DNA of 64,000 nucleotides from Clostridiales bacterium 1_7_47FAA (GCA_000155435.1 DS990263.1:62001-126000); one strand, 5' to 3'; shown: positions 33,868 to 42,793, counted from the stretch's first letter. Notes: a model not told the origin generated them from the sequence alone. Numbers and translations are program-made.

Positions 33868-35139
33868 TTACCTGTCCATGTCCTCCTGGCGGTTCAGATG
33901 CTTTTTCTTGCTGGCCGCATGGTCCACAATGGAGTCTTTCTGGAGGAAGCTGGCGCGTTTGATGCTGTCAATGCCGTATTTGTTTCGTATTTTATCCACT
34001 GTTTTTTCGAATTCTTTTTTCTTTAACAGTCCGGGGTCGTCAAAAAGGCTGATTTGGGAAAATGAATCATCTGCAATCTTGCCCGCCCTGACGCCCATGA
34101 GCCGAAGGGGGGTCATGTCCCAGAAATCCTTAAGCAGCCGGCAGGAACATTCATAGAGCACGGAAGTGGAGTCTGTTGGCTCTGCAAGGGTCATCTGGTG
34201 GGACTGGTTCTTAAACTCCCAGTCCCGCAGTTCCACACATACGTTGCTGCACAGAACATGGTCCGCCCTCAGCCTGGCCCCCACGGTTTCACAGAGGGAC
34301 AGCAGCACCTGGCATGCATTGTCATGATCAGAGATATCCCTGGACAGGGTAATACTGTTGCCATAGGCTTTATTGACAGGGTCCCGTTCCTCAACCGGGT
34401 CCTCATCCACGCCATTGGCGTACTGGTGTATCAGGACTGCGTAACTTCTGCCCAGATGGGCTTTCAGCAGTTCCAGGTCGCAGGCAGCCAGCTGACCGAT
34501 GGTATGAAGGCCAAGGGCCTCCATCTTTTTCTGGGCAGCGCTGCCCACGAAGAAAAGCTCGCGTATGGGCAGCGGCCACATTTTCCCGGGAACCTCATGG
34601 GGGAACAGGGTATGGCAGCGGTCAGGCTTTTCAAAGTCAGATGCCATCTTGGCCAGCAGTTTATTGCTGGAAATACCGATGTTCACGGTAAAGCCAAGTT
34701 CATTCTTGATCCGCTCCCGTATCTGGCTGGCAGTGGCCAGCGGATCCCCGAAGAGGTGGATGGTTTCCGTCATGTCCAGGAATATCTCATCAATGCTGAA
34801 TTTCTCATGGTCAGGTGTGTATTCCTCCAGAAGTTCCATCATGCGCCTGGAACACTTAATATAGAAGTCAAAGCGTGAGGGGACAACGGTCAGGTTGGGA
34901 CACTTGCGCCTGGCCTGGGCCAGGGGCTCCCCGGTGGTGACCCCGTACTTCCTGGCCAGGGGGGATTTGGCCAGTACAATCCCGTGCCTCATGCTGGCGT
35001 CCCCGCCGACAGCAGAAGGTATGGTGCGCAGATCCAGCGCATCCGGATCATGGCTTAACCGGTAGACACACTCCCAGCTTAAAAATGCAGAGTTAACGTC
35101 AATATGAAAGATAAGCCGCTCCCTGTCCCCATGTTCCAT
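33868..35139 (-). CDS. dinB: DNA polymerase IV (Y-family translesion polymerase)
   Basis: A 423-residue Y-family polymerase. Catalytic metal ligands are Asp14 in FHIDVNSAFLSWE and the acidic pair in FSIDEIFLDMTE. The RKCPNLTVV finger, the VNIGISSNKLLAKMASDF palm block and the helix-hairpin-helix (TIGQLAACDLELLK) follow, with a little-finger domain to about 390 and a charged tail. The start is set at ATG 35139, because the family begins just before the HIDVN motif and AGGA lies 6 nt upstream; in-frame starts at 35178 and 35214 would add 13-25 residues. A LexA-like box lies upstream. Confidence 0.92.
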   Translation of the reverse strand: MEHGDRERLIFHIDVNSAFLSWECVYRLSHDPDALDLRTIPSAVGGDASMRHGIVLAKSPLARKYGVTTGEPLAQARRKCPNLTVVPSRFDFYIKCSRRMMELLEEYTPDHEKFSIDEIFLDMTETIHLFGDPLATASQIRERIKNELGFTVNIGISSNKLLAKMASDFEKPDRCHTLFPHEVPGKMWPLPIRELFFVGSAAQKKMEALGLHTIGQLAACDLELLKAHLGRSYAVLIHQYANGVDEDPVEERDPVNKAYGNSITLSRDISDHDNACQVLLSLCETVGARLRADHVLCSNVCVELRDWEFKNQSHQMTLAEPTDSTSVLYECSCRLLKDFWDMTPLRLMGVRAGKIADDSFSQISLFDDPGLLKKKEFEKTVDKIRNKYGIDSIKRASFLQKDSIVDHAASKKKHLNRQEDMDR

Positions 35140-35269
35140 ACCTTTTCCTGATCCTCTTTTATCCTGGGCATTCCCCATTGATACCACCGTCCTTTTTGTC
35201 CTTCCGGTCCACATGTATAAAGAAACATGCCGTCCCTGTCCCCGTCTGAAAACCTGGATCAGGAAAACA

Positions 35270-35281
35270 GAACATATATTC
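35270..35281. promoter_or_regulatory. LexA-box-like dyad upstream of dinB
   Basis: GAACATATATTC differs by one base from the symmetric GAACATATGTTC form of the Gram-positive SOS box (GAAC-N4-GTTC). On the minus strand it lies 9 nt downstream of a TATAAT (35291-35296), so LexA binding would cover the transcription start. A TGTCAA on the plus strand (TTGACA on minus) is 22 bp from that -10, too far for a normal pair. Confidence 0.45.
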
Positions 35282-35494
35282 CCTTCCTACATTATAGTTT
35301 AAGGTTAACCGGGCATCTTGTCAATCCGTTTCATGGCAGGCAGATACGCCCTGATTCATCATCATGGTTTTTACAGGGAACGCGTAAGGAAAAACATAAG
35401 AAAAAGCAGAAGATAAGGCAGAAGTCCGGGAAATTGTTTCCCGGGCTTGGCCTGCGAGGGTGGAGTCCTCTTGCGCCGCAATGACGCCGTGTTC
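35282..35494. other. Intergenic region between dinB and the small unknown gene
   Basis: No gene is supported. It holds the probable dinB -10 element and a perfect hairpin CCGGGAAA/TTTCCCGG (35426-35444) just downstream of the small minus-strand gene. The hairpin could end that gene's transcript but has no clear T-run. Confidence 0.4.
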
Positions 35495-35734
35495 CTATAC
35501 ATCCCCGGCATAATAGCTGATGATGCTCATATAATCCGAAGGAGCCGGAATATCCAGCATCAGCTTCAGATACCCCTTGTTGTCAGAATGCTGCCTGCGC
35601 AGGTCATCCTGAATACCATACTGTCTGCCTATATCGGTCCTCCTGCCATCTGGATGGATCATATAGACAGCGCCCTCACAGGCATTTACCGTACGCAGGA
35701 ATTCTTCCACGTTAATGATACCCAGCTTAATCAT
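35495..35734 (-). CDS. Small protein of unknown function (79 aa)
   Basis: The protein is not recognised. It starts MIKLGIINVEEFLRTVNACEG, followed by a short strand (AVYMIHPDGRRTDIG), an Arg/Gln/Asp-rich stretch and a hydrophobic strand (YLKLMLDIPAPSDY). There is no signal peptide or membrane helix, so it is probably a small cytoplasmic alpha/beta fold. GGAGG lies 7 nt before the ATG, which supports translation. It is downstream of the AraC-type gene on the same strand (73-nt gap). Confidence 0.65.
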   Translation of the reverse strand: MIKLGIINVEEFLRTVNACEGAVYMIHPDGRRTDIGRQYGIQDDLRRQHSDNKGYLKLMLDIPAPSDYMSIISYYAGDV

Positions 35735-35807
35735 AACAGAACCTCCTTTTTGCCGCCTGTCATCTTTGCTAATATCATTATAGTGCAGGATCCATACGGT
35801 TTATATA

Positions 35808-36737
35808 TCATATCTGCCCTGTAATATCATGATTCTGCCATCTTTTCCTATACTCCATGGGAGAGCACCCGAAGTTCTCCTTGAATACACTGCCAAAGTA
35901 GCTGCTGCTTCCAAGTCCGCAGGCATGACTGACCGCCGTGACTGCGTCCTGGCCCTGTGTCAACATGCGGCATGCCTGCTGGAGTCTGTAGTTCCTCAGA
36001 TATCCTAAGGGCGTGGTGTGCAGGCATTCACTAAAGGTACGGTAGCATTCACGCTCGCTGATAAAAGCAGCAGAGGCAATATCCTTGACCGAAACCTTAT
36101 CCCAGAAATGTTCCTGTATGTATATGATCATCAATTTCAGCTTGTCATCCGTCTTATCCTTATCCCTGCCTTCTTTTAACAGGGGGGAGGACAGGGCGAA
36201 TATCCTGGCCCATATATCAGACAGGGCAGAGCGCAGCTTTATCTCATAGGCATATTCACCGGAGGATATCTGAAAGGATTTCCTGATATCCTTAAGGATG
36301 GCATCCTGCTCCTGCTGGTTTGGATCCAGGCTGATGATCCCAATATGGGATGCGGTCGTAAGGGGCAGGATAAATTTCTTTTCAATCCTGCTCCCCTGAG
36401 ACCCGCCGATGAGGGAAACGTCAAAAATATGGTTCAGCTGGATTGTATTGGCAGCACTGTCCTTGGATTTTGTCATGTGGAGCACATTGGAATTAACCAT
36501 CCCCCCGGAACCTGCGGGGAAAACCACCTTTCCTTTGGGTATATAATATTCAACCACGCCGGACTCAACATAAAACAGTTCCACTTCCTTATGCCAGTGC
36601 CAGGGCACAAAACGTCCGGCTTTCTGGATGTCAAACTCCATATAGGAACTGATATAAGGAAAATCAGGCATGAAGTCAGGCAGTATTTCTTCTTTGCTTC
36701 CTTCCCGGTATTCAATACAGCAGAAATTTTTCAGCAC
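35808..36737 (-). CDS. AraC-family transcriptional regulator with cupin sensor domain
   Basis: A 309-residue regulator. The N-terminal cupin half has PWHWHKEVELFYVESG (about residues 40-56) and a GSGGMVNSNVLHM loop, typical of sugar-sensing AraC proteins. The C-terminal double helix-turn-helix (about 205-300) has VKDIASAAFISERECYRTF and VSHACGLGSSSYFGSVFKENFGCSPMEYR. The start codon is GTG 36737 with GGAGGG about 8 nt upstream. No sugar genes are adjacent, so its target is unknown; the small downstream gene may be co-transcribed. Confidence 0.9.
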   Translation of the reverse strand: MLKNFCCIEYREGSKEEILPDFMPDFPYISSYMEFDIQKAGRFVPWHWHKEVELFYVESGVVEYYIPKGKVVFPAGSGGMVNSNVLHMTKSKDSAANTIQLNHIFDVSLIGGSQGSRIEKKFILPLTTASHIGIISLDPNQQEQDAILKDIRKSFQISSGEYAYEIKLRSALSDIWARIFALSSPLLKEGRDKDKTDDKLKLMIIYIQEHFWDKVSVKDIASAAFISERECYRTFSECLHTTPLGYLRNYRLQQACRMLTQGQDAVTAVSHACGLGSSSYFGSVFKENFGCSPMEYRKRWQNHDITGQI

Positions 36738-36835
36738 AGCCAGTCCCTCCTATTCATGAAGCTATTATATCACACCACAGAATAAATCACACTGCCTGTG
36801 AATACGATAAAATAAAGGCAAAGAGGCGGCAAATC

Positions 36836-38488
36836 ATGAAGCAATGGATATTTACGGCTGCGTTATCGATATCCCTTGTCTGCGGGCATCTGGAGGCGGC
36901 AGGAGGGGAATATAGCATACGAAAGGAGCTGGCAGGGCAGGAGCTGGCAGGGCAGACACAGGAAGTACAGGGCCGGGCAGTGCAGGTACAGGAAGTGCAG
37001 GGCCGGGCAGTGCAGGCGCAGGAAGTGCAGAGCCGGGCAGTGCAGGTACAGGAAGTGCAGAGCCGGGTAGTGCAGGTACAGGAAGCGCAGGGCCGGGCAG
37101 TGCAGGCACAGGAAGTGCAGGGCCGTGCAGTGCAGGTACAGGCAGTACAGAACCGGGCAGTGCAGACACAGGAAGTGCAGGGCCGGGCAGTGCAGACACA
37201 GGCAGTGCAGGTACAGGAAGCGCAGAGCCGGGCAGTGCAGGTACAGGCAGTACAGAGCCGGGCAGGCCAGACACAGTCAGTGCAGGCGCAGTCAGGCCAG
37301 GCACAGGCCAGCCAGACGGAAAATGCGGATTTCCTGAAACTGTACGCCCAGTCAGCTGTCCTGATGGACGGGAGCAGCGGCCGCATCCTGTATGGAAAAG
37401 GACAGGATATCATACGTCCCATGGCCAGCACCACAAAAATCATGACCTGCATCCTGGCGCTGGAGCTTGGTAACCTGGACGATAAGGTGACGGCTTCCTC
37501 CTATGCCGCGTCCCAGCCCAAGGTCCATCTGGGGGTGCGCTCCGGGGAAGAATACAGGCTGGAGGACCTGCTGTACGCCCTGATGCTGGAGTCCTATAAT
37601 GACGCGGCTGTGATGATTGCTGAAAACATTGGGGGGAGCGTGGAGGACTTTGCCGCCCTCATGAACCAAAAGGCAGAGGAACTGGGATGCAGGGACACCT
37701 ATTTCATCACGCCCAATGGACTGGACGGGGTAAAGAAGGACAAAGACGGCGTGGAACACATCCATTCCACCACAGCCGCCGACCTGGCGGCCATCATGCG
37801 TTACTGCGTCATGGAATCCCCAAAAAAGGAGGAGTTCCTGAGTATTACCAGGACCCAGAACCACACCTTTACGGACAGCAGCGGCAGACGTTCCTACAGC
37901 TGTTTCAACCACAATGCGTTCCTGAATATGATGGAGGGCGTGCTGTCAGGCAAGACAGGGTTTACGGGCGGGGCTGGATATTCCTATGTGGGCGCCATGG
38001 AAAATGACGGAAGGACCTATGTCATCGCGCTGTTAGGATGCGGCTGGCCGCCGCACAAGACATATAAATGGGCGGACGCCAGGAAGCTGTATACATATGG
38101 GCTGGAGCATTTCCAGTTAAAAGACGTGTTCCGGGAGGAAGTCCTGCCGGATATTCCGGTCACAGGGGGATTGTGCTGGGAAGAGGAGGGAACATGCCAG
38201 GAATCCACAGGCGCAAGCCTTCACCTGAAGGCGGAGGAGATGCACCTGCCCCTGCTGCTGGGGGAGGATGAAGAGGTGCAGGTGACAAAGAAAATACCTG
38301 CCGTGCTCCAGGCCCCTGTAAGGGAAGGACAGAAGATTGGGACCATTGATTACAGCCTGAATGGAACGGTCATCAGGCAGTATCCTGTCTATGCTGACAG
38401 AGGGGTGGATAAGATGACATTTTCCCGGGTTGTTTGGCATATACTGGGAATTTTCATGGATTTTGGAAAGACTTACCACATTATTTAA
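36836..38488 (+). CDS. D-alanyl-D-alanine carboxypeptidase with N-terminal repeat region
   Basis: A 550-residue secreted penicillin-binding protein of the DacF/PBP5 type. A signal peptide covers residues 1-24. Residues about 31-160 are a Gln/Val/Arg repeat tract encoded by a minisatellite. The peptidase domain (about 168-420) has Ser198-x-x-Lys201 (ASTTK), Ser253-x-Asn255 (ESYND) and Lys373-Thr-Gly (SGKTG). A PBP5-like C-terminal domain (about 430-525) and an amphipathic or hydrophobic end (HILGIFMDFGKTY) follow. It trims the terminal D-Ala from peptidoglycan stem peptides outside the membrane. The repeat tract is not a normal part of the family. Confidence 0.9.
   Translation: MKQWIFTAALSISLVCGHLEAAGGEYSIRKELAGQELAGQTQEVQGRAVQVQEVQGRAVQAQEVQSRAVQVQEVQSRVVQVQEAQGRAVQAQEVQGRAVQVQAVQNRAVQTQEVQGRAVQTQAVQVQEAQSRAVQVQAVQSRAGQTQSVQAQSGQAQASQTENADFLKLYAQSAVLMDGSSGRILYGKGQDIIRPMASTTKIMTCILALELGNLDDKVTASSYAASQPKVHLGVRSGEEYRLEDLLYALMLESYNDAAVMIAENIGGSVEDFAALMNQKAEELGCRDTYFITPNGLDGVKKDKDGVEHIHSTTAADLAAIMRYCVMESPKKEEFLSITRTQNHTFTDSSGRRSYSCFNHNAFLNMMEGVLSGKTGFTGGAGYSYVGAMENDGRTYVIALLGCGWPPHKTYKWADARKLYTYGLEHFQLKDVFREEVLPDIPVTGGLCWEEEGTCQESTGASLHLKAEEMHLPLLLGEDEEVQVTKKIPAVLQAPVREGQKIGTIDYSLNGTVIRQYPVYADRGVDKMTFSRVVWHILGIFMDFGKTYHII
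36959..37303 (+). repeat. 30-bp minisatellite inside the carboxypeptidase gene
   Basis: About ten full copies of a 30-bp unit beginning CAGGAAGTGCAGGGCCGGGC, plus several 15-bp half units, keep the frame throughout. Each unit encodes ten residues (form GRAVQVQEVQ), built from two related pentapeptides. Two 15-bp copies of a related unit (GAGCTGGCAGGGCAG) lie just before, at about 36927-36956. Copies differ by point changes, mostly at the same few sites. Confidence 0.95.
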
Positions 38489-38535
38489 TCTTTTCTTACG
38501 AATCTTTGTATTATGTGAAGTTTCCTGCGTTTTTG

Positions 38536-38565
38536 TTGACATATGAAGCCTTTTGTCATTATAAT
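38536..38565 (+). promoter_or_regulatory. Near-consensus promoter of the SH3/glucosaminidase-like gene
   Basis: TTGACA (38536-38541), 18 bp, TATAAT (38560-38565). Both hexamers are perfect; the start codon lies about 73 nt downstream. Confidence 0.85.
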
Positions 38566-38637
38566 AGGATTAATGTCATAAAATAGAAATTCATGATTTT
38601 ATTGGTTATGAATGAAAATACAGGAGATATATACATA

Positions 38638-40917
38638 ATGAAGGCAAAGAAATTAAAAAGGGGTCTGGCCCTTATGCTTGGGGTGATGATGGCAGCAAAT
38701 CTTCCGGCATCCGTGGCCACGCCTTTTACAATGCTTAATTCCTATGCATATACAGGGTCCGCCACGGTAAAAGCCACATCACTGAATGTCCGCAGCGGCG
38801 CAGGCACCGGATATTCCTCCGTGGGAAGGCTGGCAGCAGGCGCTGCCATTACTGTTATTGGGGAGCAGCGGGGGACGGATGGCAATACATGGTATCAGAT
38901 TCAATACACGGGAACCAACGGGGCGGTGAACACGGGGTATGTGTCATCCGTTTATGTGCGGCTCCCTGTTTCTTACACAACAGATTCTAATTTCGAGGCA
39001 TATCTGAATTCCCAGGGATTTCCGGAGAGTTATAAGAACGGGCTCAGGCAGCTGCACCAGCAGTATCCGAACTGGGTGTTTAAAGCCAAGAACACGGGAC
39101 TGGACTGGAATACGGTCATTGAGAACGAGTCGGTGCTCAGCCGTAACCTGGTATCCTCCGGCAGCGTTTCCTCCTGGAAGTCGGTTGCGGACGGCGCTTA
39201 TAACTGGGATAACAGCACATGGACCGGTCTGGACGGAAGCAACTGGGTGGCGGCTTCACCGGACATCATCCGGTATTATATGGACCCAAGGAATTTCCTG
39301 GACGAGACCTATGTGTTCCAGTTCCTTGCACATGAATATAACCAAAGCACCCAGACCAGGGAGGGCCTTAACAGTATGGTAAACGGCACCTTCCTTTCCG
39401 GCAGCACCAACTCCACCGGGACAGGGGGAAGCGATTTCTCCGGCGGCCCGGGAGGCACGGGCGGTCCTGGTTCATCCGGCGGCCCGGGTAGCAGTTCCGG
39501 TTCCTCGGGCAGCTCATCAAGCGGCCCGGGAAGGGCAGGCACGTATGATGACAGCCAGCATGGTCCGGGAGTTTCCGGTTCCCCGAACACCAGCCAGCCG
39601 TCTTCGGACACCAGCCAGCCGTCTTCAGGCAGCAGCCAGCCATCCTCCGGCGGAGGCCAGGTCAGCCTGGAAGCGCCTCACGCATCCATCACGCCAAAAG
39701 AGCGCCGGTTTGTGGCTTCTAATGTAAGCCTGGTGGCGCCTGGACAGGATAATTCCTCTTCAGCGAATGGTCCGGTGGCAGTGGATGGCACGGGTTCCTC
39801 TGGCGATAGTCCGTCATCCGGCAACAGCCCGTCATCCGGCAGCCCTTCCGGATCCGGTCCGTCGGTGGGCACATCCCCCTCTGGCGGTACGCCATCCGGT
39901 ACATCCCCGTCAGGGGCGTCATCCGGCGAGGCATCGCCCTATATTGACATTATCATGAATGCGGCATCCCAGTCAGGGGTCAGCCCATACGTGCTGGCCG
40001 CCATGATCTTACAGGAGCAGGGAAATAACGGCACCAGTCCCCTTATATCCGGCAATTATTCAGGATATGAAGGCTACTATAACTTTTTCAATGTGGAAGC
40101 ATACCAGTCTGGTTCCATGTCGGCCATTGAGATGGGCCTGCGCTATGCATCCCAGTCCGGCACCTATGGACGTCCCTGGAATACCGTGGAGAAATCCATC
40201 CGCGGCGGCGCCCAGAATTACGGGGATAATTATGTGAAAGCCGGCCAGAATACATTCTATCTTAAGAAATTTAACGTACAGGGAAGCAATCCCTATAAGC
40301 ACCAGTATATGAGCAATATACAGGGAGCTGCTTCAGAGGCAGCCAGACTGGCCCAGGCATATACGTCGGATATGAAGAATGTGGCCCTGGAATTCCACAT
40401 CCCGGTGTTCAACAATATGCCGGAGCAGGCATGTGTGGCCCCCACCGGGGACGGAAGCCCCAATAACAAGCTTTCCGGGCTTGGGGTGGATGGATTTGGC
40501 CTGACACCTTCCTTTAGCAGGGATACCCATGAGTATAACCTGATTGTGGATTCCTCCGTGGGCAGCCTTATGGTCAATGCCACGGCAGCTGATTCAAGCG
40601 CCAGGGTAACTGGGGCGGGAAGCATTTCCCTGCAGAATGCCAGCACGGATGTCATCATAACGGTAACTGCACAGAACGGTAATGTCCGGACCTACACCAT
40701 CCATGTGGTGAAGCAGGACGGAGGGCCGACTTCCGGAAGCACGGGAAGCCCGGTGACACCGGGCGGTGGTTCAGGTTCCGGCAGTCCGGGAAGCCCCGGC
40801 GGCCCAGGCAGCTCAGGAGGACCGGGCGGTTCAGGAGGACCCGGCGGTTCCGGTCCGGCCGACAGCGGCAGCACTCCGGGCGGAAGCAATGTAACGATTG
40901 TACAGGTGCAGTCCTGA
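38638..40917 (+). CDS. Secreted SH3 / glucosaminidase-like surface protein with cadherin-like domain
   Basis: A 759-residue secreted protein. A signal peptide covers about 1-35. A bacterial SH3 domain (about 38-110, SLNVRSGAGTGYSSVGRL) is probably wall-binding. The glucosaminidase-like region is in two pieces: FEAYLNSQGFPESYKNGLRQ to about 257, and YIDIIMNAASQSGVSPYVL onward, about 430-590. Between them lies a Ser/Gly/Pro-rich linker of about 170 residues. A cadherin-like beta-sandwich (about 620-700, LGVDGFGLTPSFSRDTHEYNL) and a Gly/Ser/Pro tail follow. ATG 38638 is preferred because AGGAGA lies upstream. It probably cleaves or binds peptidoglycan; the two in-frame ATGs further upstream lack a ribosome site. 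Confidence 0.82.
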   Translation: MKAKKLKRGLALMLGVMMAANLPASVATPFTMLNSYAYTGSATVKATSLNVRSGAGTGYSSVGRLAAGAAITVIGEQRGTDGNTWYQIQYTGTNGAVNTGYVSSVYVRLPVSYTTDSNFEAYLNSQGFPESYKNGLRQLHQQYPNWVFKAKNTGLDWNTVIENESVLSRNLVSSGSVSSWKSVADGAYNWDNSTWTGLDGSNWVAASPDIIRYYMDPRNFLDETYVFQFLAHEYNQSTQTREGLNSMVNGTFLSGSTNSTGTGGSDFSGGPGGTGGPGSSGGPGSSSGSSGSSSSGPGRAGTYDDSQHGPGVSGSPNTSQPSSDTSQPSSGSSQPSSGGGQVSLEAPHASITPKERRFVASNVSLVAPGQDNSSSANGPVAVDGTGSSGDSPSSGNSPSSGSPSGSGPSVGTSPSGGTPSGTSPSGASSGEASPYIDIIMNAASQSGVSPYVLAAMILQEQGNNGTSPLISGNYSGYEGYYNFFNVEAYQSGSMSAIEMGLRYASQSGTYGRPWNTVEKSIRGGAQNYGDNYVKAGQNTFYLKKFNVQGSNPYKHQYMSNIQGAASEAARLAQAYTSDMKNVALEFHIPVFNNMPEQACVAPTGDGSPNNKLSGLGVDGFGLTPSFSRDTHEYNLIVDSSVGSLMVNATAADSSARVTGAGSISLQNASTDVIITVTAQNGNVRTYTIHVVKQDGGPTSGSTGSPVTPGGGSGSGSPGSPGGPGSSGGPGGSGGPGGSGPADSGSTPGGSNVTIVQVQS

Positions 40918-40951
40918 TAAGAAATACATGATAATCTGAAAGTGGGAATAA

Positions 40952-42793
40952 ATGATGATAAGACGAATGAGACAAGGGATTGCAGTCCTGGTCATGGCAT
41001 GCATGATTGCAGTCATGATGCCGGCCCAGATGCTGACTGCATTTGCGGCCAATGCCAAAATAACATTTTCTGACCCTTCCGCCACCGTGGGAAGCCAGGT
41101 CAAGGTCAATATGAAGATAACCAGCAGCAGTAATCTTGCCAATGCAGATGTGATGCTGGCCTATGATTCAAGCGCGCTGGAATTTGTCAGCGGTACCAAT
41201 GCGGACGGAGGCGCGGGCGCGGTCCGCGTCCACGGCGATGCGGGAACGCCCGGCACGGGGACGCTTGCATTTACCCTGCAGTTTAATGCCCTGACCGCCG
41301 GAACCAGTAAGATTACGGTAACCAGCCAGGAGATTTATGATTCCAGCTCCCAGCTGGTGACAGTGGAGCATGAGGGAAGTTCAACGGTAACCGTAGGCGC
41401 TCTTCAGACAGCATCCAAGGATGCCACCTTAAAGAGCCTTAAGGTTTCACCGGGCGAACTGACCCCGGCCTTTTCACCGGATGTGGATACCTATGCGGTG
41501 ACCGTGGGGACGGATGTGGACAAACTGATTGTCTATGCAGATACCACAGACGGGAATGCCCAGAATGTAGTGGTTGGCAATGACGGGCTGCAGATGGGTG
41601 AGAACCGTGTTACCTGTAAGGTTACGGCCCAGGACGGCGAGACCACGAAGGAATATGTCATTGTGGTAACCAAGGCAGAGGGCGGCGCCAGCGTTGCGTC
41701 CGGAGATGCTTCGGCAGCCGAGGTGAAGATGGAGATTTCCAAGCGGGTCATCACCATATTACAGCCGGATGCATCGGTTGAGGTTCCCGTCGGATTCAAA
41801 CCTACTACCATTAACATTGACGGCCACAAGGTACAGGGCTGGGTATGGGGCGCTTCTGAGAAGCCTGAATACTGTGTTGTTTATGGTATGAATGAAGCTG
41901 GTGAGAAGAATTTCTACCGCTATGATATGAAGGACAACGAGCGGACCATCCAGAGGTATTTTTCGGATCCGGCTGCAAGCGACACGGTGAGCACGGACGT
42001 ATTCAATAACCTGGCTGACCAGTACGACAGCATACGCGATGACTTCAACCTGTTTAAGATACTGCTGGCAGTCACGGTTGCCATTGCACTTGTGCTTTTA
42101 ATCATCCTGCTTGTGGTTGTGATGAATAAGAAGGGCAGGGATGGAGGAACGGGTGGTGACGGCACCACAGGTTCAAGAGGCAGCAGGGCCAAAGCAGCCG
42201 CCAGGAAAAAGGACCAGCTTCCGTCTGAGGACAGCGAAGGGTATCAGGATTATGAAGATGACGGTTATGGTGAAGATGACGGATACGGTGATGCCTTTGA
42301 TGACCAGGAGGATGCAGACGGTTATGAGGATGAGGATGATCCTGCTTACGATGACAGCCGAGCCAGCAAGTACCAGATGGATTATGAGGATGGGTACGCG
42401 GACGAAGACGGTTATGAGGACACGGATGACTACGTGGATGAAGACGGTTATGAGGATGCGGATGGACACGGGGATGCAGACCGCTATGAGGAGGCAGCCA
42501 GGCCGTCTGGCAGGCCGTCCCAGCCATTAAGGCCAGTGGAACCGCCTAAAGCGGTGCAGCCTCCAAAGGCAGTACAGCCTCCCAAATCAGTTGCTCCGCC
42601 AAGATCCTCCCAGCCAGCCAGCCCGGCCCGCCCGGGCCAGCAGCCGGTAAGGCCGGCATCCGGCCAGCCCCAGCCAGCCCCGGCAGTACAGCGCCAGACC
42701 CCGGCAGCCCAGCCGGCCAGGCCAGGCCAGCCATCTGAGCCGGTAAAGGCCCCAGTGGATGGGAATGATGATTTTGAGATATTCGATTTATAG
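40952..42793 (+). CDS. Cohesin-domain membrane protein with acidic and Pro-rich C-terminal tail
   Basis: A 613-residue protein with a signal peptide (1-33). A cohesin-like domain (about 35-148, ITFSDPSATVGSQVKVNMKI) is followed by a cadherin-like beta-sandwich (about 150-240, LKSLKVSPGELTPAFSPDVD) and a further beta-rich domain (about 255-335). A transmembrane helix lies at about 372-394. The cytoplasmic C-terminus is disordered, first Asp/Glu/Gly/Tyr-rich with DEDGYED-type repeats (about 420-515), then Pro/Gln/Ala-rich. It shares the cadherin-like module with the previous gene, 34 nt upstream, so the two may work together at the surface. No dockerin protein or cellulosome gene is in the window. 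Confidence 0.82.
   Translation: MMIRRMRQGIAVLVMACMIAVMMPAQMLTAFAANAKITFSDPSATVGSQVKVNMKITSSSNLANADVMLAYDSSALEFVSGTNADGGAGAVRVHGDAGTPGTGTLAFTLQFNALTAGTSKITVTSQEIYDSSSQLVTVEHEGSSTVTVGALQTASKDATLKSLKVSPGELTPAFSPDVDTYAVTVGTDVDKLIVYADTTDGNAQNVVVGNDGLQMGENRVTCKVTAQDGETTKEYVIVVTKAEGGASVASGDASAAEVKMEISKRVITILQPDASVEVPVGFKPTTINIDGHKVQGWVWGASEKPEYCVVYGMNEAGEKNFYRYDMKDNERTIQRYFSDPAASDTVSTDVFNNLADQYDSIRDDFNLFKILLAVTVAIALVLLIILLVVVMNKKGRDGGTGGDGTTGSRGSRAKAAARKKDQLPSEDSEGYQDYEDDGYGEDDGYGDAFDDQEDADGYEDEDDPAYDDSRASKYQMDYEDGYADEDGYEDTDDYVDEDGYEDADGHGDADRYEEAARPSGRPSQPLRPVEPPKAVQPPKAVQPPKSVAPPRSSQPASPARPGQQPVRPASGQPQPAPAVQRQTPAAQPARPGQPSEPVKAPVDGNDDFEIFDL

Noticed and set aside
35291-35324. TTGACA and TATAAT on the minus strand upstream of dinB as a promoter pair
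   Set aside because: The spacer is 22 bp, too long for a standard promoter. Only the -10 is kept as likely.
36787-37452. Long minus-strand reading frames rich in Cys/Thr/Ala or Pro/Ala/Leu opposite the carboxypeptidase repeats
   Set aside because: They arise because the 30-bp repeat has no stop codon in several frames. They have no ribosome site and no known domain.
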